In this document: piece by piece, positions 26,305 through 35,454 of the stretch | Layout: each line of letters begins with the position of its first letter | Numbering within the stretch: the first letter of the stretch is position 1 | Assembly: GCA_025964175.1 (NCBI GenBank) | Contig: JAOPZL010000184.1 | Span: forward strand, 1-41,692 | Source: Solirubrobacterales bacterium | GTDB lineage: Bacteria > Actinomycetota > Thermoleophilia > Solirubrobacterales > Solirubrobacteraceae | Length of the DNA stretch: 41,692 nt | Direction of reading: 5' to 3' | Translations under genes and position numbers: made by a program | The notes under the pieces: generated by a model | The model's database searches: none | Told to the model about the DNA's origin: nothing | The model's input: only the letters and a program-made list of their open reading frames with translations

Positions 26305-27575
26305 TGCTCGACCGCGAGCAGCGCGATCGCCTCCTGGGCGCGGTCGACGCCGCGCACGCCACCGCGCTGCTGCAGCGCGCGGTCGCCGTGCCCAGCGTCA
26401 CCGGCGACGAGCTCGCCTTCGCTGCACTGGTCGCCGCCGAGCTGCGAGCCGCCGGCGCGGACGAGGTCGAGCTCGCCCAGCCGCAGCCGGGGCGGCCGAT
26501 CGTCTGGTCGCGCACCCGCGGCACCGGAGGCGGGCCCACGCTGCTGCTGGTGGGTCACCTCGACACGGTGCGCGTGAGCGGCTGGGCGGAGCGCTGGGCG
26601 GGCGAGGAGCGCGAGGATCCGTTCGCCGGGGCGGTCGTGGACGGAGCGGTCTGGGGCCGGGGCAGCGCCGACCTCAAGGGCGGGATCGCCGCCGTCCTGT
26701 GCGCGCTGCGCACGGTCCGCGACGCCGGCGTGGCCCTGCGCGGCGACGTGATCACCGCCTGGGTCTGCGACGAGGAGAGCGGCGAGCCGGGCCTCGGCCG
26801 GTCGATCGGCATGCAGGCGCTCGTGGACGCGATCGAGGCCGGGATCGTGCCGCGCGCCGACTTCGCCGTGTACGTCGAGCCGACGCGCCTGGAGGTCCTG
26901 CCCGCCCAGATCGGCTTCCTCATCGCCGACGTCGTGCTGGAGGGGCGCACCGCCTACTTCGCCCGTCCGCAGGAGGGCGTCGACGCCCTGCGCGCGGCGC
27001 ACCGCGTGCTGGAGGAGCTGTGGCACCACGGCGCGCAGCTCGCCAGAGGCGCCGCCGACCCGCTGCTGGGCCGCTCGGCGCTGCTCGTCACCGACCTCTC
27101 GGCCGGCGGCCTGATCGCCGTTCCCGGCTCCGCCCGCCTCAGCCTGATCCGCACGCTCCTGCCCGGCGAGGCGCTGGAGGACGCGGCGCAGCAGATCCGG
27201 GCCGCCGTGGCCCGTGGGGTCGCCGACAGCGAGGTGCGCGCCCAGGTCGACTTCCCCGCCGGGCGCGACCACCCGCTCGGCGGCCTCCCCTTCCGGACGC
27301 CGTCCGACCATCCCGCCGTCTCGCTGCTGTGCGAGAGCGTGCGGACCGTCGCCCCGGGGCGCGGCACGGTCGGCGGGGCCACCTTCTGGTCGGAGCTGTC
27401 GTTCCTCGAGCAGCACGGGATCCCCGGGGCGTACTTCGGCCCGGGAGACATCGCGACGGCGCACACCGCGCAGGAGCACGTCGAGATCCACGAGCTGGTC
27501 GATGCCGTCAAGGCGCTGTCGCTGTTCATCGCCGGCCACTGCGGGGCTGGCACCATCCAAGGAGTGCACCCATGA
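26298..27575 (+). CDS. M20 family metallopeptidase/deacylase
   Basis: LLLVGHLDTVRVSG, VWGRGSADLKGGIAAVLCAL, VCDEESGEPGLG. Confidence 0.88.
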   Translation: MVMLDREQRDRLLGAVDAAHATALLQRAVAVPSVTGDELAFAALVAAELRAAGADEVELAQPQPGRPIVWSRTRGTGGGPTLLLVGHLDTVRVSGWAERWAGEEREDPFAGAVVDGAVWGRGSADLKGGIAAVLCALRTVRDAGVALRGDVITAWVCDEESGEPGLGRSIGMQALVDAIEAGIVPRADFAVYVEPTRLEVLPAQIGFLIADVVLEGRTAYFARPQEGVDALRAAHRVLEELWHHGAQLARGAADPLLGRSALLVTDLSAGGLIAVPGSARLSLIRTLLPGEALEDAAQQIRAAVARGVADSEVRAQVDFPAGRDHPLGGLPFRTPSDHPAVSLLCESVRTVAPGRGTVGGATFWSELSFLEQHGIPGAYFGPGDIATAHTAQEHVEIHELVDAVKALSLFIAGHCGAGTIQGVHP

Positions 27576-28729
27576 AGGCACCTCGTCGGGCGATGGCGCT
27601 GCTTGCCGCCGCCCTCTCAACCGCCGGTCTCGCCGCCTGTGGCGGCGGATCCTCGAGCGACACGAGCTCGAGCCCCGCGGCGTCCACGCCGACGACCGCG
27701 GCGAGCACCACCCCCGCCTCGTCGAAGACCGTCGGCGCAACCGTCGGCCCCAACGGCGAGAAGGCGACGCCGATCAGCGCGCTGACCCTCACGCCGGCGC
27801 AGATCGACAAGGTCAAGGCCGGGAACTACACCAGCGCGCTGGTCTGGCACCAGTCCTCGGACTTCGTGACCGCCGTCTCCAACGGCGCCCGCGACGAGTT
27901 CGCCCAGCTCGGCATCAAGGTCGTGGCCGAGACCAACGCGAACTTCGACGCGGGCAAGCAGAAGAGCGACATCGAGACGGTGCTGGCCAAGAAGCCGAGC
28001 GTCCTGCTCAGCCTCCCCGTCGACCCGACGGCGACCGCCTCGGCCTACCGCGACGCCAACAAGGCCGGCACGAAGCTCGTGCTGCTCTCCAACGTCCCGA
28101 CCGGCTTCGTCGCCGGCAAGGACTACGTCGCGGTCGTCACCGACGACCTGTTCCAGATGGGCAAGCACGCCGCTGACGCCCTCGCGCAGTCCATCGGCGG
28201 CAAGGGCGACATCGCCTACCTGTTCCACGACGCCAAGTACTACGTCACCAACCAGCGCGACCAGGCGTTCAAGCAGACGATCGAGTCCAACTACCCGAAC
28301 ATCCACATCGTCGCCGAGAAGGGCATCGCCGATCCCGCCAAGGCCGAGGACCAGGCCAACGCGATCCTGATCAAGAACCCCAACCTCGCCGGCATCTACG
28401 TCACCTTCGCCCAGCCGCCGGCCGAGGGCGTGCTCAGCGCGCTGCGCAACAACACGAACACGACCACGAAGCTCGTCTCGCTGGACCTCGACGAGCCGCT
28501 GGCCGTGGACATGGCCCGCGGGGGCAACACCGCCGCGCTGGTCGCCGACGAGGCCTACGCGCTGGGGCAGTCGATGGCGAAGGCGGCGGCGTACGGGCTG
28601 CTGGGCCAGAAGGCCCCGCCGTTCATCGTCGCGCCGGCGGTCACGGTGACCAAGGCCAACCTCGCCCAGGGCTACATGCAGTCCCTGCACCAGCAGCCGC
28701 CCAAGGCCGTCCTGGACGCGATGAAGTAG
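27572..28729 (+). CDS. Sugar-type ABC transporter substrate-binding lipoprotein
   Basis: Signal peptide with lipobox (LSTAGLAACGGG), Ser/Thr/Pro linker, periplasmic-binding fold (FVTAVSNGARDEFAQLGIKVVAETNANFDAGKQKSDIETVLAKKPSVLLSLPVDPTA). Confidence 0.92.
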   Translation: MKAPRRAMALLAAALSTAGLAACGGGSSSDTSSSPAASTPTTAASTTPASSKTVGATVGPNGEKATPISALTLTPAQIDKVKAGNYTSALVWHQSSDFVTAVSNGARDEFAQLGIKVVAETNANFDAGKQKSDIETVLAKKPSVLLSLPVDPTATASAYRDANKAGTKLVLLSNVPTGFVAGKDYVAVVTDDLFQMGKHAADALAQSIGGKGDIAYLFHDAKYYVTNQRDQAFKQTIESNYPNIHIVAEKGIADPAKAEDQANAILIKNPNLAGIYVTFAQPPAEGVLSALRNNTNTTTKLVSLDLDEPLAVDMARGGNTAALVADEAYALGQSMAKAAAYGLLGQKAPPFIVAPAVTVTKANLAQGYMQSLHQQPPKAVLDAMK

Positions 28730-28733
28730 CTCG

Positions 28734-29744
28734 ATGGCGCTGCACGAGCCCAGCACCGACACGTCTCCCGCCACCGGGAGCGACCCCTCGGGGTCGCTCC
28801 TGGCGCGGATGCGGCGGATCGATCCCCGCAGCTATGTCGTGTACCTGGCGTTCCTGCTGATCCTCGCGTTCTTCGCGGTGACGCTCCAGGACGACGGCTT
28901 CCTCACATCGACGAACCTGCTGAACATCGTCAAGCAGACGGCGCCGGTGAGCGTCATGGCGGTCGGGCTGGTGTTCGTGCTCAGCGCCGGGGAGATCGAC
29001 CTCTCGATCGGATCGGTGGTCGCGCTGGCGGCGCTCGTCGCGGCGATCGTGCTGCGCGATCACGGGCTCGTGCTCGGCGTCCTGGCGGGCCTCGGCTGCG
29101 GCGTCGGGGTCGGGGTCCTGAACGGCTTCTTCACCACGGCGCTGCGGCTCCCGTCGTTCCTGGTCACGCTGGCCACGATGGGACTGGTCGCGGGCATCGC
29201 GCGCTGGACCACGGACCTGGAGGCGGTCGCGGTCACCAACCAGACCTTCGTGAACGTGTTCGGGTCGGGCAAGGTCGGGCCGGTCCCGGTGCTCGTCCTG
29301 TGGACGCTCGGGGTCGTCCTCGTCGGCCACTTCGTCTTCCGCCACACGCGCTTCGGCGCGCACGTGCTCGCCATCGGCGACAACGCGTCCGCCGCGCGCG
29401 TCACCGGCATCCACGTCGACCGGGTGCGCCTCGCCGTGCTCGTGATCAGCGCCTCGGCGGCCGCGCTGGGCGGGCTCCTCTACGCGGGCCGCGTCCAGGG
29501 CGCGACCTACACCCTGGGCACCTCGGACCTGCTGATCGCGATCGCCGCGGTCGTCATCGGCGGCACGCGCCTGTTCGGGGGCAGCGGCAGCGTCGTCGGC
29601 GCGCTCGTCGGCAGCCTGATCATGGGGATGCTGACCAACGGCCTGATCCTCATGGGTCTGGACAGCAACCAGCAGATGGTCGCCCAGGGCGCCCTGCTGC
29701 TGCTGGCCATCTCCCTGACCCTTCGCGAACCGAGAGGACGCTGA
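28734..29744 (+). CDS. ABC transporter permease (RbsC-like)
   Basis: VSVMAVGLVFVLSAGEIDLSIGSVVALAALVAAIVL, LPSFLVTLATMGLVAGIA, GGTRLFGGSGSVVGALVGSLIMGMLTNGLILMG. Confidence 0.94.
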   Translation: MALHEPSTDTSPATGSDPSGSLLARMRRIDPRSYVVYLAFLLILAFFAVTLQDDGFLTSTNLLNIVKQTAPVSVMAVGLVFVLSAGEIDLSIGSVVALAALVAAIVLRDHGLVLGVLAGLGCGVGVGVLNGFFTTALRLPSFLVTLATMGLVAGIARWTTDLEAVAVTNQTFVNVFGSGKVGPVPVLVLWTLGVVLVGHFVFRHTRFGAHVLAIGDNASAARVTGIHVDRVRLAVLVISASAAALGGLLYAGRVQGATYTLGTSDLLIAIAAVVIGGTRLFGGSGSVVGALVGSLIMGMLTNGLILMGLDSNQQMVAQGALLLLAISLTLREPRGR

Positions 29745-29747
29745 CCG

Positions 29748-30944
29748 ATGTTCCTGGACGTGCTGCGCCGGCGCAACCCGGCCTTCCTGCAGGCCGTCAT
29801 CACGCTGCACCGCGCCGGCCGGCTGCCCGCCAACGCCTACGCGCTGGACCTCGACGCGGTGCGCGACAACGCCCGTGCCCTGCGGGAAGCCGGTGACCGG
29901 CACGGGCTGGAGGTGCTGGCGATGACGAAGCAGGTCGGGCGGGCGCCCGGCTTCCTCGCCGCCGTGCGCGAGGGTGGGATCGAGGCGGGCGTGGCCGTCG
30001 ACATGACCGATGCCCGCGCGCTGGCGGCGGGCGGCCTGCGCGTCGGCCACGTCGGTCACCTCGTGCAGGTGCCGCGCGCCGAGGCCGCCGCCGCTGCCGC
30101 GCTGCAACCGGGCAACTGGACCGTCTTCAGCGACGACAAGGCCGTCGAGGCGGCGACCGCCTCGCGCGACCTCGGGCGCGAGCAGGACCTGCTGGCCCGC
30201 ATCCACGCGCCGGGCGATCGCTTCTACCCCGGCCACGAGGGCGGGTTCGCGGCCGCCGACGTCGTGCAGGTCGCCGAGCGGATGGATGCCCTGGAGGGCG
30301 CGCGCTTCGCCGGCGTCACCACCTTCCCGGCGCTGCTGTTCGATGCCGCGAGCGCCACCGTCAAGCCGACGCCCAACGCGCAGACGCTGGCGCGTGCGGT
30401 GGCGGCCCTGCGCGCCGCCGGCCGCGACGAGGTCCGCGTCAACGCGCCCGGCACCACGTCCGTCGAGGTCTTCCCGCTGCTCGCGCAGCTGGGCGCCACG
30501 CAGGTCGAGCCGGGGCACGGGCTGACGGGGACGACGCCGCCGCACGCCCTGCGCGACCTCCCCGAGCGGCCGGCCGCCTGCTACGTCACCGAGGTCTCCC
30601 ATCACCACGGGGACCGCGCCTTCGTCTTCGGCGGTGGGCTGTACATCGACCCGGTGTTCGGCGACTACCGGCTGCGCGCGCTCGTGGCGCGCGACGAGGC
30701 GCTGGAGGACGCGCACCTGCTGGACGCGACGATCCCGCCGCCCGAGGCGATCGACTACTACGGCCAGCTGGATCCCGGCGACCGGCCCCTGCCGCCGACG
30801 GGCGCGACCGCGGTGTTCGGCTTCCGCATCCAGGCGTTCGTCACGCGCGCGTACGTCGCGGGGATCGCGGGCGTCGCCGACGGGACGCCGCGGGTGGCGG
30901 GCATCTGGACGAGCGACGGGCGGGAGGCGGCATGGCCTCAGTAG
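29748..30944 (+). CDS. YhfX-like PLP-dependent alanine-racemase-fold protein
   Basis: FLDVLRRRNPAFLQAVITLHRAGRLPANAYALDLDAVRDNARALREAGDRHGLEVLAMTKQVGRAPGFLAAV. Confidence 0.78.
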   Translation: MFLDVLRRRNPAFLQAVITLHRAGRLPANAYALDLDAVRDNARALREAGDRHGLEVLAMTKQVGRAPGFLAAVREGGIEAGVAVDMTDARALAAGGLRVGHVGHLVQVPRAEAAAAAALQPGNWTVFSDDKAVEAATASRDLGREQDLLARIHAPGDRFYPGHEGGFAAADVVQVAERMDALEGARFAGVTTFPALLFDAASATVKPTPNAQTLARAVAALRAAGRDEVRVNAPGTTSVEVFPLLAQLGATQVEPGHGLTGTTPPHALRDLPERPAACYVTEVSHHHGDRAFVFGGGLYIDPVFGDYRLRALVARDEALEDAHLLDATIPPPEAIDYYGQLDPGDRPLPPTGATAVFGFRIQAFVTRAYVAGIAGVADGTPRVAGIWTSDGREAAWPQ

Positions 30945-31684
30945 AGGCTCCGGCCGCGCCGCTGGTGCGCCTGGACCGGGTGCGCAAGGAGTTCGGGGCC
31001 GTGGTGGCCCTGCAGGAGGTGTCGCTGGAAGTCGGCGCGGGCGAGATCGTCGCCCTCGTGGGCGACAACGGCGCGGGCAAGTCGACGCTGGTCAAGATGA
31101 TCGCCGGCGTCCACCAGCCGACCAGCGGCGAGATCGTCCTCGACGGCAAGCCGGTGCGGCTGGCCAACCCCAACGACTCGCGTCGCCAGGGGATCGAGGT
31201 CGTCTTCCAGGACCTGGCCCTGGCCGACAACCAGCCCGTCTACATGAACATGTTCCTCGGCCGCGAGCTCGTGCGCGGCCCGCTGCGCCGCCTCGATCGC
31301 GCCCGCATGGCCACCGAGACGCAGCAGCTGCTCGACGACCTGGACGTCCGCATCCCCAGCCCGCGCGCGACGATCCGCGACCTCTCCGGCGGCCAGCGCC
31401 AGGGCGTGGCCATCGGCCGCGCGACGCACTGGGCGCAGCGCCTGGTGCTGATGGACGAGCCGACCGCCGCGCTCGGCGTGCAGGAGACGGCGCGCGTGGA
31501 GGAGATCATCCTGCGCATGCGCGACCGCGGCCGCGCGATCCTCATCGTCAGCCACAGCCTGGACCAGGTCTTCCGCATCTCCGATCGCATCTGCGTCCTG
31601 CGCCGGGGCGCGCAGGTCGGCGTGCGCGAGACGGCCGGCACCAGCGGCGACGAGATCGTCGCCCTGATCACCGGCCTGCGATGA
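30932..31684 (+). CDS. Sugar-type ABC transporter ATP-binding protein (single ATPase domain)
   Basis: ALVGDNGAGKSTLVKMIAG (Walker A), LSGGQRQGVAIGRA, LVLMDEPTAALG. Confidence 0.95.
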   Translation: MASVEAPAAPLVRLDRVRKEFGAVVALQEVSLEVGAGEIVALVGDNGAGKSTLVKMIAGVHQPTSGEIVLDGKPVRLANPNDSRRQGIEVVFQDLALADNQPVYMNMFLGRELVRGPLRRLDRARMATETQQLLDDLDVRIPSPRATIRDLSGGQRQGVAIGRATHWAQRLVLMDEPTAALGVQETARVEEIILRMRDRGRAILIVSHSLDQVFRISDRICVLRRGAQVGVRETAGTSGDEIVALITGLR

Positions 31685-31834
31685 GCCGGTCGGCCTCGCT
31701 GCTGGAGCGGCGGATCGCCTGCGCGAGCGCGGCGCGCGCATCGTCCTGACCGACGACACGGACGCGGCCGCGCCGTGCCGGGGCGACCGCGGCGCGTACG
31801 CTGACCGCCTTGTCGTGCGGTAGGGTTCCGGGCG

Positions 31835-31978
31835 ATGGCGCTACACCGCTGGGGGTTCATCTACATCGCTGCCGGGGCCGATCCCGACCGCGATCGGACC
31901 GTGGGCGGCTCCGTGCCCGTCGGCGCGGTCGGCTACGGGCCCGAGGCGGTCGACCAGCTCCACACGATCTTCGCCTGA
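31835..31978 (+). CDS. Small ORF (47 aa), DUF6506-like ends with missing middle; possibly decayed
   Basis: MALHRWGFIYIAAGADPDRDRTVGGSVPVGAVGYGPEAVDQLHTIFA; assignment from memory of the family. Confidence 0.35.
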   Translation: MALHRWGFIYIAAGADPDRDRTVGGSVPVGAVGYGPEAVDQLHTIFA

Positions 31979-32027
31979 GTTGCCCGCCCGAGGAGATCGC
32001 GCGCGGCGATATGCTCGCGCGTCGGTC

Positions 32028-32846
32028 ATGTCCAGGAGCTCCGAGGCGCGCCGGCCGACCGGCGTCTACATCAGCCAGGTCGCCCGCATGCTCGGGGTGT
32101 CGGCCTCGGTGCTGCGCACGTGGGAGAACGAGGGCCTGGTGTCGCCGACGCGGACCGAGTCCGGCTATCGCGTCTTCTCGCCGACCGACGTCGAGCGGGT
32201 GCGCCGGATCCGTGACCTGATCCAGGAGGGCCTCAACCCCGCGGGTGTGCGCCGCCTGCTGGAGGAGGAAGGGGACGACGGCGAGGCGCCCTCGCGCGGT
32301 CCGCGCCCCCATGTCCACGATCGCATCCAGATGCTGCGCAAGCGCAAGGGGCTGTCGCTGCGGACGCTGGCGGCGATGTCGGACCTCAGCCCCTCGTCGG
32401 TCAGCGCGATCGAGCGCGGCCTCAGCGCGCCGTCGGTGGGCACGCTGCAGCGCCTGGCCGCCGCGCTGGACACGACCGTCCCGCAGCTGCTCGACACGCC
32501 CCGGCCACAGCGCCAGCTGGTCGTGCGCCCGCACGAGCGCCAGGTGCTGGACATGGAGACGCCCGGCGTCACCTTCGAGAACCTCTACTCGACCGACACG
32601 ATCCTGCAGTCGATCCTCATCAGCGTCGAGCCCGGCGAGGGCAGCCACGAGTCCTACAGCCACGAGGGCGAGGAGTTCCTCTTTGTGCTCGAGGGGCAGT
32701 TGGAGCTCACGCTCGACGAGATCTACACCTACCGGCTCGGCGCGCGCGACGCGATGACCTTCGCCAGCCCGCGTCCGCACCGTTGGTGGAACCCCGGCGA
32801 CGTGCGCACCGTGCTCGTCTGGGTCAACACCCCGCCGACCTTCTGA
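32028..32846 (+). CDS. Triple-domain regulator: MerR HTH + XRE HTH + cupin
   Basis: YISQVARMLGVSASVLRTWENEGLVSPTRTESGYRVFSPTDVERVRRI; RIQMLRKRKGLSLRTLAAMSDLSPSSVSAIERGLSAPSVGTLQRLAAAL; SHEGEEFLFVLEGQLELTLDEIYTYRLGARDAMTFASPRPHRWWNPG. Confidence 0.92.
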   Translation: MSRSSEARRPTGVYISQVARMLGVSASVLRTWENEGLVSPTRTESGYRVFSPTDVERVRRIRDLIQEGLNPAGVRRLLEEEGDDGEAPSRGPRPHVHDRIQMLRKRKGLSLRTLAAMSDLSPSSVSAIERGLSAPSVGTLQRLAAALDTTVPQLLDTPRPQRQLVVRPHERQVLDMETPGVTFENLYSTDTILQSILISVEPGEGSHESYSHEGEEFLFVLEGQLELTLDEIYTYRLGARDAMTFASPRPHRWWNPGDVRTVLVWVNTPPTF

Positions 32847-32851
32847 CGCCC

Positions 32852-32865
32852 CGCGGCGCGCCGCG
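32852..32865 (+). terminator. GC palindrome after the regulator gene, possible terminator
   Basis: CGCGGCGCGCCGCG, 14-bp perfect palindrome 5 nt after the stop codon; no T-tract. Confidence 0.35.
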
Positions 32866-33063
32866 CCGTCCGGCAGCCTGACGATCTGCCGCCCTCGGGA
32901 CGCACGACTTCCGGACCGCGTCTCCGCGGCCCTCGTGGGCCGGCTTCTGCGTTGTCGTGTTGGCGCAACCTTACCGAACGTGGTAAAGCTTGCAGCATGG
33001 GCTCCACGGTCGGCCACCGGCCGCCGTCGGAGGGCAACGCGAGCAGCGAGGGGCTGATCTGGA

Positions 33064-34032
33064 GTGGGAACGGCGAGCAGCGCGCAGGACGCGCAACGGG
33101 CGATGCAGGAGCTCTACGACGCGTACAACCGCCACGATCCAGGGCGGGTCGCGGCGCTCTACGCGGCGCAGGGGACCCATGAGGACGTGGCCCAGTCGCG
33201 GGTGGGCAGCGGCCCTGAAGCGGTGCGCGCGGGGCTGGAGCACTTCCTCGCCGCGTTCCCCGACGCGCGCTGGGAGCCCGAGCGCATCGTCGGCGAGGGG
33301 TCTCGCGCCACGGCGGCGTACCGCCTGACCGGCACCCTGCGCGGGCCGCTGGGACCGTTCCGCCCGGAGGGCCAGCGGCTCGACCTGCGCGGCGTCCACG
33401 TCCTCCAGACGGCGGGCGACGGACGCATCGAGCGCACCGTCGACTACTGGGACGGCGCGACGTTCGCGCGGCAGATGGCCGGCCGGTCGTCGGCGCCCGG
33501 GGCGGAGGATCCGCTGCCGGCCGGGGAGATCCCGAGCGCGGCGCCCGAGGGCTTCCGGCGCGCGATGCGTCTGCTGGCCGGTGGCGTGGCGGTCGTGACG
33601 ACGATCGTCGATGGCCGTCCGTGGGGGCTGACGGTCAGCGCCTGCTGCTCGCTCACCGCCGACCCGCCGCAGGTTCTGGTCTCGCTGGACTCGCGCACCG
33701 CGAGCTGTCGCGCGATCGTCGACCGCGGCGGCTTCGGCGTGGCGTTGCTGGGCTCAGACCAGGTCGACGTCGCGCGCGTCTGCTCGGCCAGCGGCCGTCC
33801 GAAGTTCGTCGAGGAGCTGGTCGACCCGGAGTTCGTCTCGGCGCAGTCGCCGGTGATCGCCGGGGCGCTGGCGCAGCTGGACTGCCGCCTCGTCGACTCC
33901 CACCGGGTCGGCGACCACCTACTCCTCGTCGGGCTGGTCCGCGAGGTCCTCAGCCCGCGCACCCACGAGGAGCTGGCGCCGCTCGTGTACTACGAGCGCG
34001 AATTCCGCACCGTCGGCGCCGCGCTCGGGTAG
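33064..34032 (+). CDS. SnoaL-like domain fused to flavin reductase-like (split-barrel FMN-binding) domain
   Basis: N-term ELYDAYNRHDPGRVAALYAAQGTHED...VDYWDGATFARQM; C-term FRRAMRLLAGGVAVVTTIVDGRPWGLTVSACCSLTADPPQVLVSLDSRTASCRAI. GTG start is the ORF-track choice. Confidence 0.85.
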   Translation: MGTASSAQDAQRAMQELYDAYNRHDPGRVAALYAAQGTHEDVAQSRVGSGPEAVRAGLEHFLAAFPDARWEPERIVGEGSRATAAYRLTGTLRGPLGPFRPEGQRLDLRGVHVLQTAGDGRIERTVDYWDGATFARQMAGRSSAPGAEDPLPAGEIPSAAPEGFRRAMRLLAGGVAVVTTIVDGRPWGLTVSACCSLTADPPQVLVSLDSRTASCRAIVDRGGFGVALLGSDQVDVARVCSASGRPKFVEELVDPEFVSAQSPVIAGALAQLDCRLVDSHRVGDHLLLVGLVREVLSPRTHEELAPLVYYEREFRTVGAALG

Positions 34033-34065
34033 GTCTCGCCCGGTGTGCGGCAAGCTTCTCGGAGC

Positions 34066-34111
34066 TTGACAACCTTCATCGGGCTTCTGTACGTTCACAA
34101 CGTTGCCGAAC
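34066..34111 (+). promoter_or_regulatory. Promoter of the cyclase-led operon with candidate operator
   Basis: TTGACA (34066-34071), 18-nt spacer, TACGTT (34090-34095), overlapped by ACGTTcacAACGT and CAACGTTGCCGAAC. Confidence 0.5.
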
Positions 34112-34141
34112 AGCCGTCGGCAGAGGAAAGAGGGGGGACAC

Positions 34142-34972
34142 GTGTCGACGACACGCATGTCGATTGAGGAAGGCCAGCAGCAGGCCAAGCAGGTCGGAGC
34201 GACTCCGGGACCGGGCCAGGCGCCCGTCAACGGGGCCGACCTCCTGCGCCGCCCAGGACGGGTCGTGGATCTCACGCGCCCGATCTACGAGGGCATGCCG
34301 ATGTGGTTCGGCCACCAGAAGACGTACATCTCGGTCAACCAGGACCACGAGGGCTTCAAGAAGCTCTGGGGCACCGACAGCGGCTTCTACGCCCGCCACC
34401 TGACGATCAGCGAGCACGCGGGCACCCACACCGACTCGATCGTCGAGTACGACCCCGACGGCCCGTCGCTGAGCGACATGCCGCTCGAGTTCTACTACGG
34501 CTCCGCGGTCTGCATCGACCTCTCCGAGGCCCAGTTCCAGGACCCCGACCCCGAGGGCCGCGGCTACGCGACCGAGGAGGTCGTCCGCCGCGCCGAGGAG
34601 AAGCTCGCCGCGGCCGGTGAGGCGATCCGCCCCGGCGACATCGTCCTCGCCTGGTTCGACTACGGCGACCGCCACTTCCCCGGCAAGAAGTTCATCACCG
34701 AGTGCCCGGGCTTCAGCTTCGACGGCGCCGAGTACCTGGCCCAGAAGGGCGTCGTGAACATCGGCACCGACTGCGTCGGCATCGACAACATGCTCGACGA
34801 CCAGTTCTCCGGCCACCAGGTCTGCAAGAAGTACGGGATCGTCAACACCGAGAACCTCGCCAACCTGGGCGAGCTGGTGAACAAGCGCTTCCAGTTCTTC
34901 GGGCTGCCGCTGAACATCGACGGGGGCACCGGCTCCCCGATCCGCGCCATCGCGTGGTTCCCGGAGGGCTGA
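34142..34972 (+). CDS. Cyclase family protein (kynurenine formamidase-like metal hydrolase)
   Basis: RVVDLTRPIYEGMPMWFGH and the HxGTHxD motif in ISEHAGTHTDSIVEYDPDG; GTG start with strong SD. Confidence 0.88.
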   Translation: MSTTRMSIEEGQQQAKQVGATPGPGQAPVNGADLLRRPGRVVDLTRPIYEGMPMWFGHQKTYISVNQDHEGFKKLWGTDSGFYARHLTISEHAGTHTDSIVEYDPDGPSLSDMPLEFYYGSAVCIDLSEAQFQDPDPEGRGYATEEVVRRAEEKLAAAGEAIRPGDIVLAWFDYGDRHFPGKKFITECPGFSFDGAEYLAQKGVVNIGTDCVGIDNMLDDQFSGHQVCKKYGIVNTENLANLGELVNKRFQFFGLPLNIDGGTGSPIRAIAWFPEG

Positions 34973-34977
34973 GCGAG

Positions 34978-35454
34978 ATGGCGCAGGAGAACGGGCACGC
35001 GGCCGTCGCGCCCCGGTCCCGCCGGCGCATCATGCCGGCGGGGCACTGGGACTGGCATGTCCCGACGCCCTTCTCGCAGGGGTGGCGTGTCGGCCCGATG
35101 GTGTTCGTGGGCGGTCAGCTGTCGCTGGACTCCAGCGGCGCGGTGATCGGCGAAGGCGACATCGAGCTGCAGACCCGCAACGTCTTCGAGAACGTGACGA
35201 CCGTCCTGCGGGACGCGGGCGCCACGTGGGAGGACGTGGTCAAGCTCAACACGTACTACGTCTTCGACGGGGATCCGGCGCAGGCCCAGGAGTACTGGAC
35301 GAAGATGACCAACGTCCGGATGGAGTTCCTGCCCGATCCCGGGCCGTGCGGCACCGGCGTCCGCGTCGACGGGCTGATGTACGACGGGCTGCTCATCGAG
35401 GTCGAGGCGATCGCCATGATCGACGAGGACCGAGCCCGGGAGAGCGCGGCGTGA
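34978..35454 (+). CDS. RidA/YjgF family protein (copy 1)
   Basis: PTPFSQGWRVGPMVFVGGQLSLDSSG, DIELQTRNVFENVTTVLRDAGATWEDVVKLNTYYV, LLIEVEAIAMI. Confidence 0.92.
   Translation: MAQENGHAAVAPRSRRRIMPAGHWDWHVPTPFSQGWRVGPMVFVGGQLSLDSSGAVIGEGDIELQTRNVFENVTTVLRDAGATWEDVVKLNTYYVFDGDPAQAQEYWTKMTNVRMEFLPDPGPCGTGVRVDGLMYDGLLIEVEAIAMIDEDRARESAA

Noticed and set aside
28641-30716. 691-aa minus-strand ORF
   Set aside because: Shadow of the permease and YhfX-like genes; Asp/Arg/Glu/Gln-rich with no motifs.
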